This document shows, one piece after another, positions 1 to 7,641 of a DNA stretch of 64,000 nucleotides (its first letter is position 1; each line of letters opens with the position of its first letter). This DNA comes from Clostridiales bacterium. Its GTDB lineage: Bacteria > Bacillota > Clostridia > Monoglobales > Monoglobaceae. The stretch is taken from NCBI GenBank assembly GCA_019419865.1, contig JAHZIG010000002.1, forward strand, positions 1 to 64,000, in the 5' to 3' direction. The translations under genes were made by a program, and so were the position numbers. The notes below the pieces were generated by a model, which saw only the letters and a program-made list of their open reading frames with translations, made no database searches and was not told where the DNA came from.

Positions 1-52
1 CTATGACCCTCTGCTTGTAAGGCAGATGCTCTCCCAGCTGAGCTATGCTCCC
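1..52 (-). tRNA. tRNA-Val(TAC), 3' part cut off by window edge
   Basis: Read on the minus strand this is the 5' two thirds of a tRNA: acceptor strand GGGAGCA, bases TA, D-arm GCTC/GAGC with loop AGCTGGGA, and anticodon arm TCTGC/GCAGA around loop CTTACAA, which gives anticodon TAC (valine). The T-arm and 3' acceptor strand lie outside the window. The 5' end is fixed by the acceptor stem at position 52. A near-consensus promoter lies 46 to 74 bases upstream, so this may be the first or only tRNA of its transcript. Confidence 0.93.
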
Positions 53-97
53 ATTCTCATAAGCGATTTCACCGCACTTGTAGCGGCAACATCAAAT

Positions 98-126
98 ATT
101 ATACTCTCATTAGATCTAAATGTCAA
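98..126 (-). promoter_or_regulatory. tRNA-Val promoter
   Basis: On the minus strand a perfect TTGACA (126-121), a 17-base spacer and a perfect TATAAT (103-98) stand just upstream of the tRNA gene. This is the strongest sigma-A type promoter seen in the window and fits a stable-RNA gene. Confidence 0.85.
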
Positions 127-220
127 AACCATCATAACCGATTATTTGTATTTGTATGCAATAAACACATAATTTTCTATTATTTACTCTGTTTTTCTTT
201 AATTTACACCATTTTAAGCA

Positions 221-407
221 AACGGAGAGATTAGGAATTAGGTATTAAAGGAAAAAACGTTTCCGGTTCTGTTTTTACAGCCTCTACAGCCATATAGAAA
301 AACTAAATATTCACACTCCCGCCGACGCTCCCGTTCGGCGATATTCGGGCGAATTTCACTTTCTAACCTCTAACGCCTAATCCCTAACGCTTACGTCTAT
401 CTACGTT
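221..407. repeat. Dispersed heptad-ended element, copy A (187 bp)
   Basis: The left end reads AACGGAG followed by GATTAG-type heptads. The right end, read on the minus strand, starts AACGTAG and runs into degenerate heptads (GTTAGGG, ATTAGGC, GTTAGAG). The ends are inverted relative to each other. The right-end AACGTAG overlaps the last codon and stop codon of murA. Five similar copies or half copies occur at 2.3, 3.4, 62.5, 63.7 and 63.9 kb. The rest of the gap between the tRNA and murA (54-220) shows only the tRNA leader and promoter. Confidence 0.7.
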
Positions 408-1660
408 TCCACTCTTTTGATATCTGCGCCTATGCCGCTCAGTTTTTCGCAAAAGTTCTCGTAGCCCCTCTCTATATGCTCTACGTCGCATATTTCGCTT
501 TTGCCGTCGGCCGCCAAAGCCGCTATGACCAGCGCCGCGCCCGCTCTTAGGTCGGTCGCTTTCACCTTGGCTCCGCTCAGCTTTTTAACTCCGTTTACGA
601 CCGCGAGCGATCCGTCAGTCTTTATCTTGGCGCCCATTCTGCACAGTTCGCTGACGTGCATAAATCTGTTTTCAAACACGGTCTCAGTCACTATCCCGCT
701 CCCCTCGGACGTCGATATCAGACTCGTCATCTGCGCCTGCATATCCGTCGGAAATCCCGGGTAAGGCATAGTTTTTATATCCACGGCCTTTAACCTGCCG
801 GAAGCGGCCGCTACCGTTATGTTATCTTCAGCGATTTTAAGCTCCGCCCCCATCTCCTCAAGCTTAGCCGTGAGCGGCTTTAGGTGGGACGGAACGATGT
901 TCCTGACCCTTAGCCCCGATCTCAGGATCGCGCCGCTTATCAAAAACGTTCCGGCTTCGATCCTGTCGGGTATGATCCTATGAACGCAGCCGTGAAGCTT
1001 TTGTTTTCCTTCTATATATATTGCGTCGCCGCCCGCGCCTTTTATATCGGCTCCCATGCCGTTTAAAAAATCCGCTAAATCGGTTATCTCCGGCTCCGCC
1101 GCCGCGTTCTCGATAACGGTTACGCCGTCCGCCAGCGCCGCGGCGATCATGATATTCTCGGTTGCCCCGACGCTCGGAAAATCAAGGTATATCCTGCCGC
1201 CCCTCAGCCTGTCGCACTTTGCCTCCACATAACCGTGCCCCTGCCTCAGCTTAGCGCCGAGCGCCTTAAACCCTTTTAAATGCAGGTCGATCGGTCTGCT
1301 TCCTATCCGGCATCCACCCGGAAGCGGTATTTTGGCGCTCCCGCCTCTTGCAAGGCAAACTCCCAAGAGCAATATCGAGGCTCTCAGCTTGGAATACGTA
1401 TCCGAAGCCGCGTTCTTCTTTATTCTGCCGTCCAAACATACCGAATACATATTCTTATCCACCCTGACGGCCTTTCCCCCGACGCTGCGGATCAGACCCA
1501 GCATATTATTGGTGTCCAAAAGCTCCGGCACGTTCGATAAGAGCGACGGCTCGTCCGAAAGCATGGCCGCGGCAAGTATCGGCAGCGCCGCGTTTTTGGA
1601 GCCGCTTATACAAACCTCGCCGCCGATCCCATCGCGAGGCGTAATAATATATCTCGCCAA
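401..1660 (-). CDS. murA: UDP-N-acetylglucosamine 1-carboxyvinyltransferase
   Basis: MurA makes the first committed step of peptidoglycan synthesis: it transfers enolpyruvate from PEP to UDP-GlcNAc in the cytoplasm. At 419 residues the length is normal for this two-domain EPSP-synthase-like fold. Visible family motifs are the substrate-binding SGSKNAALPI near residue 20, the PEP-binding loop PGGCRIGSRP with the catalytic Cys near residue 115 (a Cys, so fosfomycin-sensitive type rather than the Asp variant), YPGFPTDMQAQM with the catalytic Asp near 305, and ENRFMHVSEL. The start is TTG with GAGGGGG about 9 bases upstream. The last Thr codon and the TAG stop lie inside the AACGTAG end of a dispersed repeat, so the original C terminus may have been slightly different. 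The gene stands alone here. Many Firmicutes carry two murA paralogs; which one this is cannot be told. Confidence 0.96.
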   Translation of the reverse strand: MARYIITPRDGIGGEVCISGSKNAALPILAAAMLSDEPSLLSNVPELLDTNNMLGLIRSVGGKAVRVDKNMYSVCLDGRIKKNAASDTYSKLRASILLLGVCLARGGSAKIPLPGGCRIGSRPIDLHLKGFKALGAKLRQGHGYVEAKCDRLRGGRIYLDFPSVGATENIMIAAALADGVTVIENAAAEPEITDLADFLNGMGADIKGAGGDAIYIEGKQKLHGCVHRIIPDRIEAGTFLISGAILRSGLRVRNIVPSHLKPLTAKLEEMGAELKIAEDNITVAAASGRLKAVDIKTMPYPGFPTDMQAQMTSLISTSEGSGIVTETVFENRFMHVSELCRMGAKIKTDGSLAVVNGVKKLSGAKVKATDLRAGAALVIAALAADGKSEICDVEHIERGYENFCEKLSGIGADIKRVET

Positions 1661-1872
1661 TCTCTAAACCCCCTCTTCATCATAATATTATAAAACTGAT
1701 ACGGTATTTTAAAATTAATATCGGCAATCGAGCGGCAGACGCCTCTCGTTCAAATCCGCCGCGCCGCCTTGAAAAAAGCGCGGCCTAGTCGCTACGTTTA
1801 TATCCCCGCCGCCGACCGTCTATTGTTTATTATTTATAATTTTTAGCAAAATTATACTCTAAGCAAGCAAAG

Positions 1873-2025
1873 CTAAAGCTCGCCCAAACATATATGTTCC
1901 GCATACGCGGTTTGCCCGTCGAATTCCGCGGCCGCGCGGACAGCCAAAACCGGGCGGTACGTCTTGGCTCCGAGCAGCACGATCCCCACGGCCGCTATCA
2001 AAAGCCGATTTTTCATTTTTCCCAT
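1873..2025 (-). CDS. Small secreted or membrane peptide, 50 aa
   Basis: A 50-codon frame begins ATG with GGAGGAT three bases upstream. It starts MGKMKNRLLIAAVGIVLLG, a short basic head followed by a hydrophobic stretch, so it looks like a signal peptide or a single membrane anchor. A polar tail of about 30 residues follows, containing one Cys and ending LGEL. I do not recognise a family. It lies between murA (same strand) and the divergent DtxR-type regulator. The strong ribosome-binding site is the main support; the frame is short and could be a decayed gene. A hairpin with stem GCCGCGC/GCGCGGC lies downstream near 1767-1793. Confidence 0.5.
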   Translation of the reverse strand: MGKMKNRLLIAAVGIVLLGAKTYRPVLAVRAAAEFDGQTAYAEHICLGEL

Positions 2026-2315
2026 TTTATCCTCCTCCGTAGCCGCGCGAGCTTTAAATAAAAATTTTACCGCGGCAAATTATTTTATTTACATTAGTAT
2101 TTTTGATTTTAAGACGATTTTATATCCGAATAAACTTATGTAGATTGAGTTAATATATAAAAGAATTATTGATTTATTTCTTTCTCAAATAATTTTTAGA
2201 CGCCGGAATATAATTTTGTTTTATTTAAAAATTTTATAAAAAATAACGCCGCAAACAGCGAACGACGGCGAAACCGTCCGCGTTGTCGCCAAATCGAAAA
2301 CGTACGCGAAAACGA

Positions 2316-2387
2316 ATCAAATTGTTTTCCTTTTACGGCTACAGAAGCGTTTTCACTTCCTAATCTCTAATCGCTAATCTCTACGTT
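2316..2387. repeat. Dispersed heptad-ended element, half copy B
   Basis: Read on the minus strand it starts AACGTAG, then three heptads (AGATTAG, CGATTAG, AGATTAG), then GGAAGT and a core ending GGAAAACAA that matches copies E and F near the other end of the window. No partner inverted end is found within 200 bases, so only half the element remains. Confidence 0.6.
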
Positions 2388-2408
2388 GCCGCGCTCCTAA
2401 CATCTATG

Positions 2409-2438
2409 TTGACAATATATAAGCGAATATGATAAAAT
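2409..2438 (+). promoter_or_regulatory. Promoter of the DtxR-type regulator
   Basis: TTGACA at 2409-2414 and TAAAAT at 2433-2438 with an 18-base spacer, 87 bases before the start codon. The leader ends in GAGGTGA, a good ribosome-binding site. I could not make out a clear palindromic metal box over the promoter. Confidence 0.6.
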
Positions 2439-2525
2439 ACCTCTTACAGTTCTCGATCGTTTTTTTACGGCGAAATTTCGGACGAACCTCGATCGGGAGC
2501 CGACAATAAAATTTGAGGTGAATTT

Positions 2526-2897
2526 ATGAGAACGCACGAATCTGCGGAAGACTATCTTGAGACTATACTTATCCTTACCAATAAGAGTTCCGAGGTGCGG
2601 TCGATCGACATAGTAGCCGAGACGGGCTATACTAAGCCGAGTATCAGCAGAGCCGTTAAATCGCTTAAAAACAACGGGTATATCGCCGTCGACGAACACG
2701 GCTTTATAACGCTCACGGAATCCGGCAGAGCCTTAGCGGAAAAGGTCTATGAACGTCACCTGCTTATAAGCGAATACCTAATGCGTATCGGGGTTAGTCG
2801 GGAGACCGCTCTCGCCGACGCGTGCAGGATAGAACATGTTATAAGCGAGGAGAGTTTCGAGAAACTGAAAGAACACGTAAAAGTTAAATCGCAGTAA
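2526..2897 (+). CDS. DtxR/MntR-family metal-dependent repressor
   Basis: A 123-residue cytoplasmic DNA-binding protein of the two-domain (SH3-less) DtxR/MntR type. The winged helix covers residues 1-65 (SIDIVAETGYTKPSISRAVK is the HTH) and the dimerization/metal domain covers 66-120. Ligand residues can be read by comparison with Bacillus MntR and Corynebacterium DtxR: Asp9 and Glu12 in AEDYLE, His in the YERHLL helix, and DACRIEH, where the Glu-His pair is kept. The MntR Glu99 position is Cys, as in iron-sensing DtxR/IdeR. The protein therefore looks MntR-like in length but DtxR-like in one ligand. It is monocistronic with its own promoter, and no metal transporter is adjacent, so the regulon cannot be read from context. 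Confidence 0.88.
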   Translation: MRTHESAEDYLETILILTNKSSEVRSIDIVAETGYTKPSISRAVKSLKNNGYIAVDEHGFITLTESGRALAEKVYERHLLISEYLMRIGVSRETALADACRIEHVISEESFEKLKEHVKVKSQ

Positions 2898-2944
2898 CTG
2901 TAAATAAAGTTTATTTATTTTTACTTGATTATGATCGAGTATGC

Positions 2945-2982
2945 AAGAGCAAACTCCGCTCTTTTCTTATATATAAGAGCGG
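2945..2982 (+). terminator. Terminator after the metalloregulator, two alternative hairpins
   Basis: AAGAGC (2945-2950) pairs with GCTCTT (2958-2963) followed by TTCTTAT, a terminator shape. An alternative 8-bp hairpin CCGCTCTT/AAGAGCGG (2956-2963 with 2975-2982) uses the same bases. It is placed about 50 bases after the regulator's stop codon. Confidence 0.5.
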
Positions 2983-3060
2983 ATCTCCGTTTCGACGCGG
3001 CTTAGTCCGGCGTCCGAAATATACAAGACGTATTTACGTCAAATACTGAAAACTCAACGC

Positions 3061-3250
3061 GTATCGGTAACATAGTTGAGATAATTATGTTTTAATAGGG
3101 AATACGGGTGAAAATCCCGAGCGGACCTGCCGCCGTGATAACCGTGCGAGGCTTTACGCGCAAAGATTTGCGCAGTCACTGAACGCTATGTTTGGGAAGG
3201 CGAAGCCGAGCGTTAAGGTTTAAGCCGGAAGACCTGCCGAAACGCTGCGA
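3061..3250 (+). promoter_or_regulatory. Cobalamin riboswitch
   Basis: The classic adenosyl/methyl-cobalamin aptamer is visible in order: GGTAACATAG, GGGAATACGGGTGAAAATCC, CGGACCTGCCGCCGTGATAA, a variable arm, GTCACTG, GGGAAGGCGAAG, and the B12 box AAGCCGGAAGACCTGCC at 3222-3238. It lies upstream of the SLH-anchored DUF4430 protein with no other gene between. Binding of a cobalamin is expected to switch off that gene, so the gene should be made when corrinoid is scarce. Confidence 0.95.
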
Positions 3251-3289
3251 AAATAAAACTAAGCGCAGGTAATCGCAAGGTTTATTATT

Positions 3290-3318
3290 ACACGCAAGCC
3301 ATTCGGTCTGCGTGTTTT
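3290..3318 (+). terminator. Candidate riboswitch expression-platform hairpin
   Basis: ACACGCA (3290-3296) pairs with TGCGTGT (3309-3315), followed by a short T run, about 50 bases after the B12 box. The run of T is weak, so the stronger split hairpin just downstream (3319-3523) may be the main terminator. Confidence 0.5.
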
Positions 3319-3523
3319 AGCCCTGCGAACGTAGGGATTAGAGATTAGAGATTAGGAATTAGGGACGCGATGGGTCGCTTTAGCGGCGAACAGATATGTA
3401 GGCGAAAAGGACTACGTTGTTTTTCCATCGCGTTTTTGAGACCGCTTTTAGCGGCTCTATAGCCTTTTACGCTCCTGATCCCCGATCACTGATTCCTAAC
3501 TCCTACGTTCGCGGGGCTTTTTT
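3319..3523 (+). terminator. Riboswitch-linked terminator with a repeat in its loop
   Basis: AGCCCTGCG (3319-3327) can pair along its whole length (one G-U) with CGCGGGGCT (3510-3518), and the second arm runs straight into TTTTTT (to 3523). The two arms are separated by exactly one copy of the dispersed element (3328-3509). Without that copy the sequence would be a textbook rho-independent terminator. With it the stem is extended by the element's own AACGTAG/CTACGTT ends. Confidence 0.65.
3328..3509. repeat. Dispersed heptad-ended element, copy C (182 bp)
   Basis: Starts AACGTAGG then three GATTAG heptads plus GAATTAG, and ends CCTAACTCCTACGTT, the inverted counterpart. The middle includes GTTTTTCCATCGCG, related to the GGAAAACAACGTA core of copy D. 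It sits inside the leader of the cobalamin-controlled gene, in the terminator loop. Confidence 0.75.
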
Positions 3524-3554
3524 ATAATAAAATAACTCTATGGGAGGAAACAGA

Positions 3555-6512
3555 ATGAGAAACATCAAAACATTTCAAAGAAGTATAGCGGGGGCGCTCG
3601 TATTATTGATGATACTCGGCGCGTTCAGCTTCGGAGTTTTCGCTTCGGCGGATACGGTCGCGGTTACCGCCTCGCTGAGCGAAGACGGATTCATATATCC
3701 GCCGTCCGAACTTGAGATCTCCGACGGACTGGCCGAGGAATACGGATATACCGTCCAGGACGCGGGCGGACCGACCGTATTCGACGCGGCGGTCGCTTTG
3801 CACAAAGAAGTCTTTGGCGACGCTTTCACGCCCGAAACGGCAAAGGACTTTCTCGATATAACAAGCTCCGGCTTTCTGACCAAGCTTCTCGGACAGGAGA
3901 CCTCCGCGATCGGCTTTATGGTGAACGGCAGGACTCCCAACGACGGCGTATATAACGAGAGCTACGGCTCCTACACAAGCTACACCGCCGATATGTCGGT
4001 ATTAAGCGACGGCGATAACGTTCAAATTTTCCTGTATCAGGATAAATCGTTCTGGAGCGACGAATATTCTTACTTCGACAAGACCGAACTCACAGCAAAG
4101 ACAAACGAACAGTTTAGCCTGACGCTCAGCGGCTTCTCGACTTTTTACGGGACCTATCCAGAGGATATAATATCCGCCGCGACTCACGTTTTCGAGGATA
4201 CAACGGTTTTAGTCTCTACGAGCAAGACCTTTGAAAACGCGGACGAATACGTAACCGACCAAAACGGCGCGGTAAGTCTCTCGTTCGATACCGAGGGGAC
4301 ATACTACATAACCGCCGCGTCCGATCCCGAAAACTATATCTACATCTCGCCGCCCTGGTGCGTCGTAACCGTTTCGGATTCCGAACTTTCGGCTCCTGTA
4401 GAGTCTCAGACTCCGGCCGAAACTCCTTCCGCGGCTCCGGATGCCTCGCCTTCCGCTACGGCCGCTCCATCTTCTTCACCATCGGCGGGATTTACTACCT
4501 CGGAGATAACCGAGAAGATAGCCGCGCTCTCCGAAAACATTTCTGACGACTACGCGGGCGAGACCGAGGACGCGTGGAAGATCATGGACATGGCGGCGGC
4601 GGGTTACGCCGACAGGCTGACCCAAAAGGACGAATATATCGCGGCGACGATCGACGCCTGCGCATCGGATAAGGCCTCGGACTTCAGCTACCTCGTAAAA
4701 GCGGCGCTCTCGCTGACCGCGCTGGACGTAGACGCGACCGACCTGACCGCGTCGGACGGTACGGAATTTAACCTGATCGAGAAAATATCGGGCTTCGCAG
4801 CGGAAGACATAGGCTACTCCTCGAACGCCATATACGCGCTCAGCGCTTACGACTGCGGCGATTTCGCGGTTGATACGGGACTTACGCGGGACGCTATCAT
4901 AGACGTAATTCTTGAAAGCCGCGCGTCGAACGGGCTTTGGGGCTATTCGTACGGCGGTCAGGAATTTATCGACTACGACACCACCGCCTCGACTCTCTCC
5001 TCCTTCGCGCCTTATTATTTAGCCGAGAACGCCCAAGCGGCGGGTATCTCCGAGGAACATTATACTCAGATACAAGATAGCGTGAATACGGTGATAGCCG
5101 CGCTGTCCGAAGCTCAGGGCGAAAACGGTTCGCTCGGCAGTTCCAACACGGACGCGATGGCCGTTATCGGACTCGCTTCGGTCGGTATCAACCCAAATAC
5201 AAATCCGAAGTTTATCAAGTCGCAAAGCCTTATGAGCGCTCTGATGGGCTACGCGCTCGAGGATAACAGCGGCTTCGGTTTCAGCGACAACTCCGCATAC
5301 AACGCGCTCGCGACCGAGCAGGCGTTTAGGGCTATGATAGCGTACCAGGGGATATACGATACCAACGCGGCCTACAACGTCTATATGCTTATCCCGGTAA
5401 CAATGCCGGAGACCGGCAGCGGATCGGGCGGCGGAGGCTCGAACCCGGGCGGCGGCGGAAGCTCGTCCTCGCAGATAAGGGTAACGTTTACGCTGAGGGG
5501 GGATACCGTTCACGAAGACGGCGCTCACAGCGGCGCGTATCCCGCTTGGCTCACAGAGAGTTCGTATACGCTGACGCAGGGCGCTACCGCGCTGGATCTG
5601 TTTAAAAGAGCGCTTGACGCAAACGGCTATACCTACGAGCTCAGCGGCGGAAGTTATATAAGTTCGATAACTTCTCCGTCCGGGGTAACGCTCGAGGAGT
5701 TTTCCAACGGTCCGTACAGCGGTTGGCTTTACGAGATAAACGGCGAGCAGCCGCAGGTATCTATGGGCGACTACACTCTCAAAAACGGCGACGAAATGGA
5801 TTTCTATTTCAGCGACGACTACAGAGAGTCCTACGATCCGGGAACGGGTTCGACAGGTTCGAGCGGCAGTCTTGGCTTTGGAGGCTCGACTTCAAGTTCG
5901 TCCTCTCCCTCTCCCACAGCCGCTCCCGAGGGTGAAAACGAAACCCCGACGGGCTCGAGTTCGTTCAGCGACGTTCCCAAGGAGCATTGGGCTTACGAAT
6001 ATATATCCGAACTTACGAGCAGGGGGATAATAAACGGCTACGACGACGGAAGTTTCCGACCCGACGCGAACGTGACCCGAGCCGAATTTGTAACCATACT
6101 CTGCCGCGCGGCGGGCGCCGACGCTACGGTTTCGACGAGCGATACCGATATAGCGTTCAGCGACGTAACGCTCGGAGACTGGTATTATGAATACGCGATC
6201 TGGGCGGCGGGAACCGGAATAACCAACGGAACGAGCGAGACCGAATTTTCGCCCAATGAGAATATCCTAAGACAGGATATCTGCGTCATGCTCGATAGAT
6301 ACTCGACCAACATCGCGGCCTCGCCCTTAGCGCCCGCAGAGAGCGCCGGCGCGTTCGCCGACGACGGCGAGATTTCGGACTACGCAAAGGACAGCGTGTA
6401 TAAGCTAAAAAGCGCGGGGATAGTGAGCGGGACCGGCGACAACCGCTTTGAACCGCAGAGCGGCGCGACAAGAGCCGAGACCTGCAAGATGGTTTTGGGG
6501 ATCGTAGAATAG
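3555..6512 (+). CDS. SLH-anchored transcobalamin-like corrinoid-binding protein
   Basis: A 985-residue exported protein, inferred to capture cobalamin or related corrinoids at the cell wall. The start is the ATG at 3555, because GGGAGG lies 7 bases before it; an ATG at 3540 has no such site. Order, from this start: signal peptide 1-31 (hydrophobic core, FASA cleavage region), a DUF4430-like beta domain about 70-175, an Ig-like stretch, a Pro/Ser/Ala linker about 283-315, an alpha/alpha-toroid domain about 320-620 with NGLWGYSYGG, NGSLGSSNTDAMAV and GFGFSDNSAYNALATEQA repeats, a Gly/Ser linker, a second DUF4430 domain about 650-755 (ALDLFKRAL, YSGWLYEING, GDEMDFYF), and three SLH repeats about 795-985. 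DUF4430 is the beta domain of intrinsic factor/transcobalamin and the toroid matches their alpha domain. The cobalamin riboswitch upstream supports the same role. Binding itself is inferred. Confidence 0.88.
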   Translation: MRNIKTFQRSIAGALVLLMILGAFSFGVFASADTVAVTASLSEDGFIYPPSELEISDGLAEEYGYTVQDAGGPTVFDAAVALHKEVFGDAFTPETAKDFLDITSSGFLTKLLGQETSAIGFMVNGRTPNDGVYNESYGSYTSYTADMSVLSDGDNVQIFLYQDKSFWSDEYSYFDKTELTAKTNEQFSLTLSGFSTFYGTYPEDIISAATHVFEDTTVLVSTSKTFENADEYVTDQNGAVSLSFDTEGTYYITAASDPENYIYISPPWCVVTVSDSELSAPVESQTPAETPSAAPDASPSATAAPSSSPSAGFTTSEITEKIAALSENISDDYAGETEDAWKIMDMAAAGYADRLTQKDEYIAATIDACASDKASDFSYLVKAALSLTALDVDATDLTASDGTEFNLIEKISGFAAEDIGYSSNAIYALSAYDCGDFAVDTGLTRDAIIDVILESRASNGLWGYSYGGQEFIDYDTTASTLSSFAPYYLAENAQAAGISEEHYTQIQDSVNTVIAALSEAQGENGSLGSSNTDAMAVIGLASVGINPNTNPKFIKSQSLMSALMGYALEDNSGFGFSDNSAYNALATEQAFRAMIAYQGIYDTNAAYNVYMLIPVTMPETGSGSGGGGSNPGGGGSSSSQIRVTFTLRGDTVHEDGAHSGAYPAWLTESSYTLTQGATALDLFKRALDANGYTYELSGGSYISSITSPSGVTLEEFSNGPYSGWLYEINGEQPQVSMGDYTLKNGDEMDFYFSDDYRESYDPGTGSTGSSGSLGFGGSTSSSSSPSPTAAPEGENETPTGSSSFSDVPKEHWAYEYISELTSRGIINGYDDGSFRPDANVTRAEFVTILCRAAGADATVSTSDTDIAFSDVTLGDWYYEYAIWAAGTGITNGTSETEFSPNENILRQDICVMLDRYSTNIAASPLAPAESAGAFADDGEISDYAKDSVYKLKSAGIVSGTGDNRFEPQSGATRAETCKMVLGIVE

Positions 6513-6575
6513 TTTTTTCTGCGGTCAGGAATAACAGGCTGTTTTCACTTTTTTAATAGTTTTTAGGCAATCTAA

Positions 6576-6599
6576 AAGGCGCGGAATGAACCGCGCCTT
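6576..6599. terminator. Bidirectional terminator
   Basis: Perfect 9-bp stem AAGGCGCGG/CCGCGCCTT with loop AATGAA. It is followed by AATTTATATA on the plus strand and by TTTTAG on the minus strand. It lies between the convergent DUF4430-SLH gene and the Dabb/DUF4867 pair. Confidence 0.8.
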
Positions 6600-6633
6600 A
6601 ATTTATATAATCGATCCGCCTAATCTACGGAGC

Positions 6634-6930
6634 TCAAACCTCGTAATCGACGGCTTCGCGTTTTTCCGATACGGCTCCGATAAACCGCTTTACTTTGGCG
6701 TGTTCGGGATTCGCGTCGTAGCTCGCCAGATCTTCCTTCGTATTAAACGCGGAATACAGAGCGACGTCGAACTCTCCGCCGCTGAAATTGATCCCGACCT
6801 CGAGCGAGACTATTTCGGGGATAACTCCGATCAGACTCTCGAGCTTTTGTTTGATCAAAACGGCGTTCTCCCGCTTATCCGCGCCCTCGGCGTTTTCTTT
6901 GAGTTTCCAAAAAACGATATGTTTTACCAT
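6634..6930 (-). CDS. Dabb (stress-responsive A/B barrel) domain protein
   Basis: A 98-residue single-domain protein of the Dabb fold, a dimeric ferredoxin-like barrel. The family signature is the opening MVKHIVFWKLKENAEG, the middle LEVGINFSGGEFDVALYS and the His in NPEHAKVKRFI. The full-length family size is about 100 residues. Members of this fold range from stress-responsive plant proteins to polyketide cyclases, and no reaction can be assigned. It starts 10 bases after the stop of the DUF4867 gene with only a weak site (AGGCGG), so it is probably translated as the second gene of that operon. Confidence 0.85.
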   Translation of the reverse strand: MVKHIVFWKLKENAEGADKRENAVLIKQKLESLIGVIPEIVSLEVGINFSGGEFDVALYSAFNTKEDLASYDANPEHAKVKRFIGAVSEKREAVDYEV

Positions 6931-6940
6931 GGTATACCGC

Positions 6941-7579
6941 CTATATGCTGTCCGCTATGTCGATGTTCTCCCCGGTTATCGCAACTACCGCTCCGTCGGA
7001 GACTTCGCTCGCATCGGGATGAGCTATCAGCCATTTGTTGCGGGCGAACAAGCGTTTATCCTCGTCGTCGATCGGGGTTATATTCGGTTTGTCGGTGTTC
7101 GTACCCTTCGGAAGAACGATTATAACTCTAAAGGTCGCGCCGTTCTTCGCGCTGCACGGCGCGTAGTGAAGCGTGGTCGCGTACAGTTCCACCGCCGTAC
7201 CCTTTGGGCATAAAAACGCCTCTACTTTCGCCGAATCGTATTCCCCGCCGGCCGCGTCCTGCTGTCTGCCCACGAGCAGAACGATATCGTCCGCCGCTAT
7301 ATCTATCTCGCTGTCCTTGTGATATTCAAGACAGTTGAGCTTTGTGTTGCAGCCGTTACAGTAGCCGATCTGGATAGGCATGCCTCCGTATATATTGTCT
7401 CTCAAAACGTCCATAACGGGCAGGCTCTCAAGCCCGGCGTCCGCAGGCACATAAACCACGGCGTCCTCGGGCGCCGGCGTCGTCTCCCTGAGCTTTTCAA
7501 GCAGTTCCTTGGAATCGAGATTTTCAATAACCCGTCCGTACTGCGAAAATTCTTTGTCTTTTACCGATTTAATAATCAT
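6941..7579 (-). CDS. DUF4867 family protein, cupin-like
   Basis: A cytoplasmic protein of about 212 residues, recognised as DUF4867. Features seen: MIIKSVKDKEFSQYGRVIE at the start, GMPIQIGYCNGCNTKLNCLE with three Cys, HKDSEIDIAADDIVLLVGRQ, a beta-rich cupin-like centre (EAFLCPKGTAVELYATTLHY) and a C-terminal LFARNKWLIAHPDA. These pieces resemble ureidoglycolate-lyase-like cupins, but no reaction is established. In other Firmicutes the family is often found near sugar catabolism genes (from memory). The start used is the third codon of the longest frame because GGAGG is 9 bases from it and only 3 from the ATG at 7585. It has its own promoter and a 16-bp palindrome in the leader. Confidence 0.75.
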   Translation of the reverse strand: MIIKSVKDKEFSQYGRVIENLDSKELLEKLRETTPAPEDAVVYVPADAGLESLPVMDVLRDNIYGGMPIQIGYCNGCNTKLNCLEYHKDSEIDIAADDIVLLVGRQQDAAGGEYDSAKVEAFLCPKGTAVELYATTLHYAPCSAKNGATFRVIIVLPKGTNTDKPNITPIDDEDKRLFARNKWLIAHPDASEVSDGAVVAITGENIDIADSI

Positions 7580-7612
7580 TCCCATTTTCCTCCTCGCTTG
7601 GTATTTACATCG

Positions 7613-7628
7613 TATTGCTTAAGCAATA
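7613..7628. promoter_or_regulatory. 16-bp perfect palindrome, candidate operator
   Basis: TATTGCTTAAGCAATA is a perfect inverted repeat lying between the -10 box of the DUF4867 promoter and its ribosome-binding site. This is a typical place for a repressor to block transcription. The repressor is unknown. Confidence 0.55.
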
Positions 7629-7641
7629 AATCTACGCTTTA

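Larger units (their letters stand above)
2026..2525. other. Gene-free stretch, AT-rich
   Basis: This 500-base gap between the 50-aa peptide and the divergent regulator holds an AT-rich section (2060-2250) with no convincing frame, a half copy of the dispersed heptad element (about 2316-2387) and the regulator's promoter (2409-2438). I see nothing else that can be supported. Confidence 0.6.

Noticed and set aside
221..407. Telomere-like or origin-associated repeats
   Set aside because: GATTAGG heptads resemble telomere repeats, but each array has only three or four units and lies at the ends of a discrete 185-bp element.
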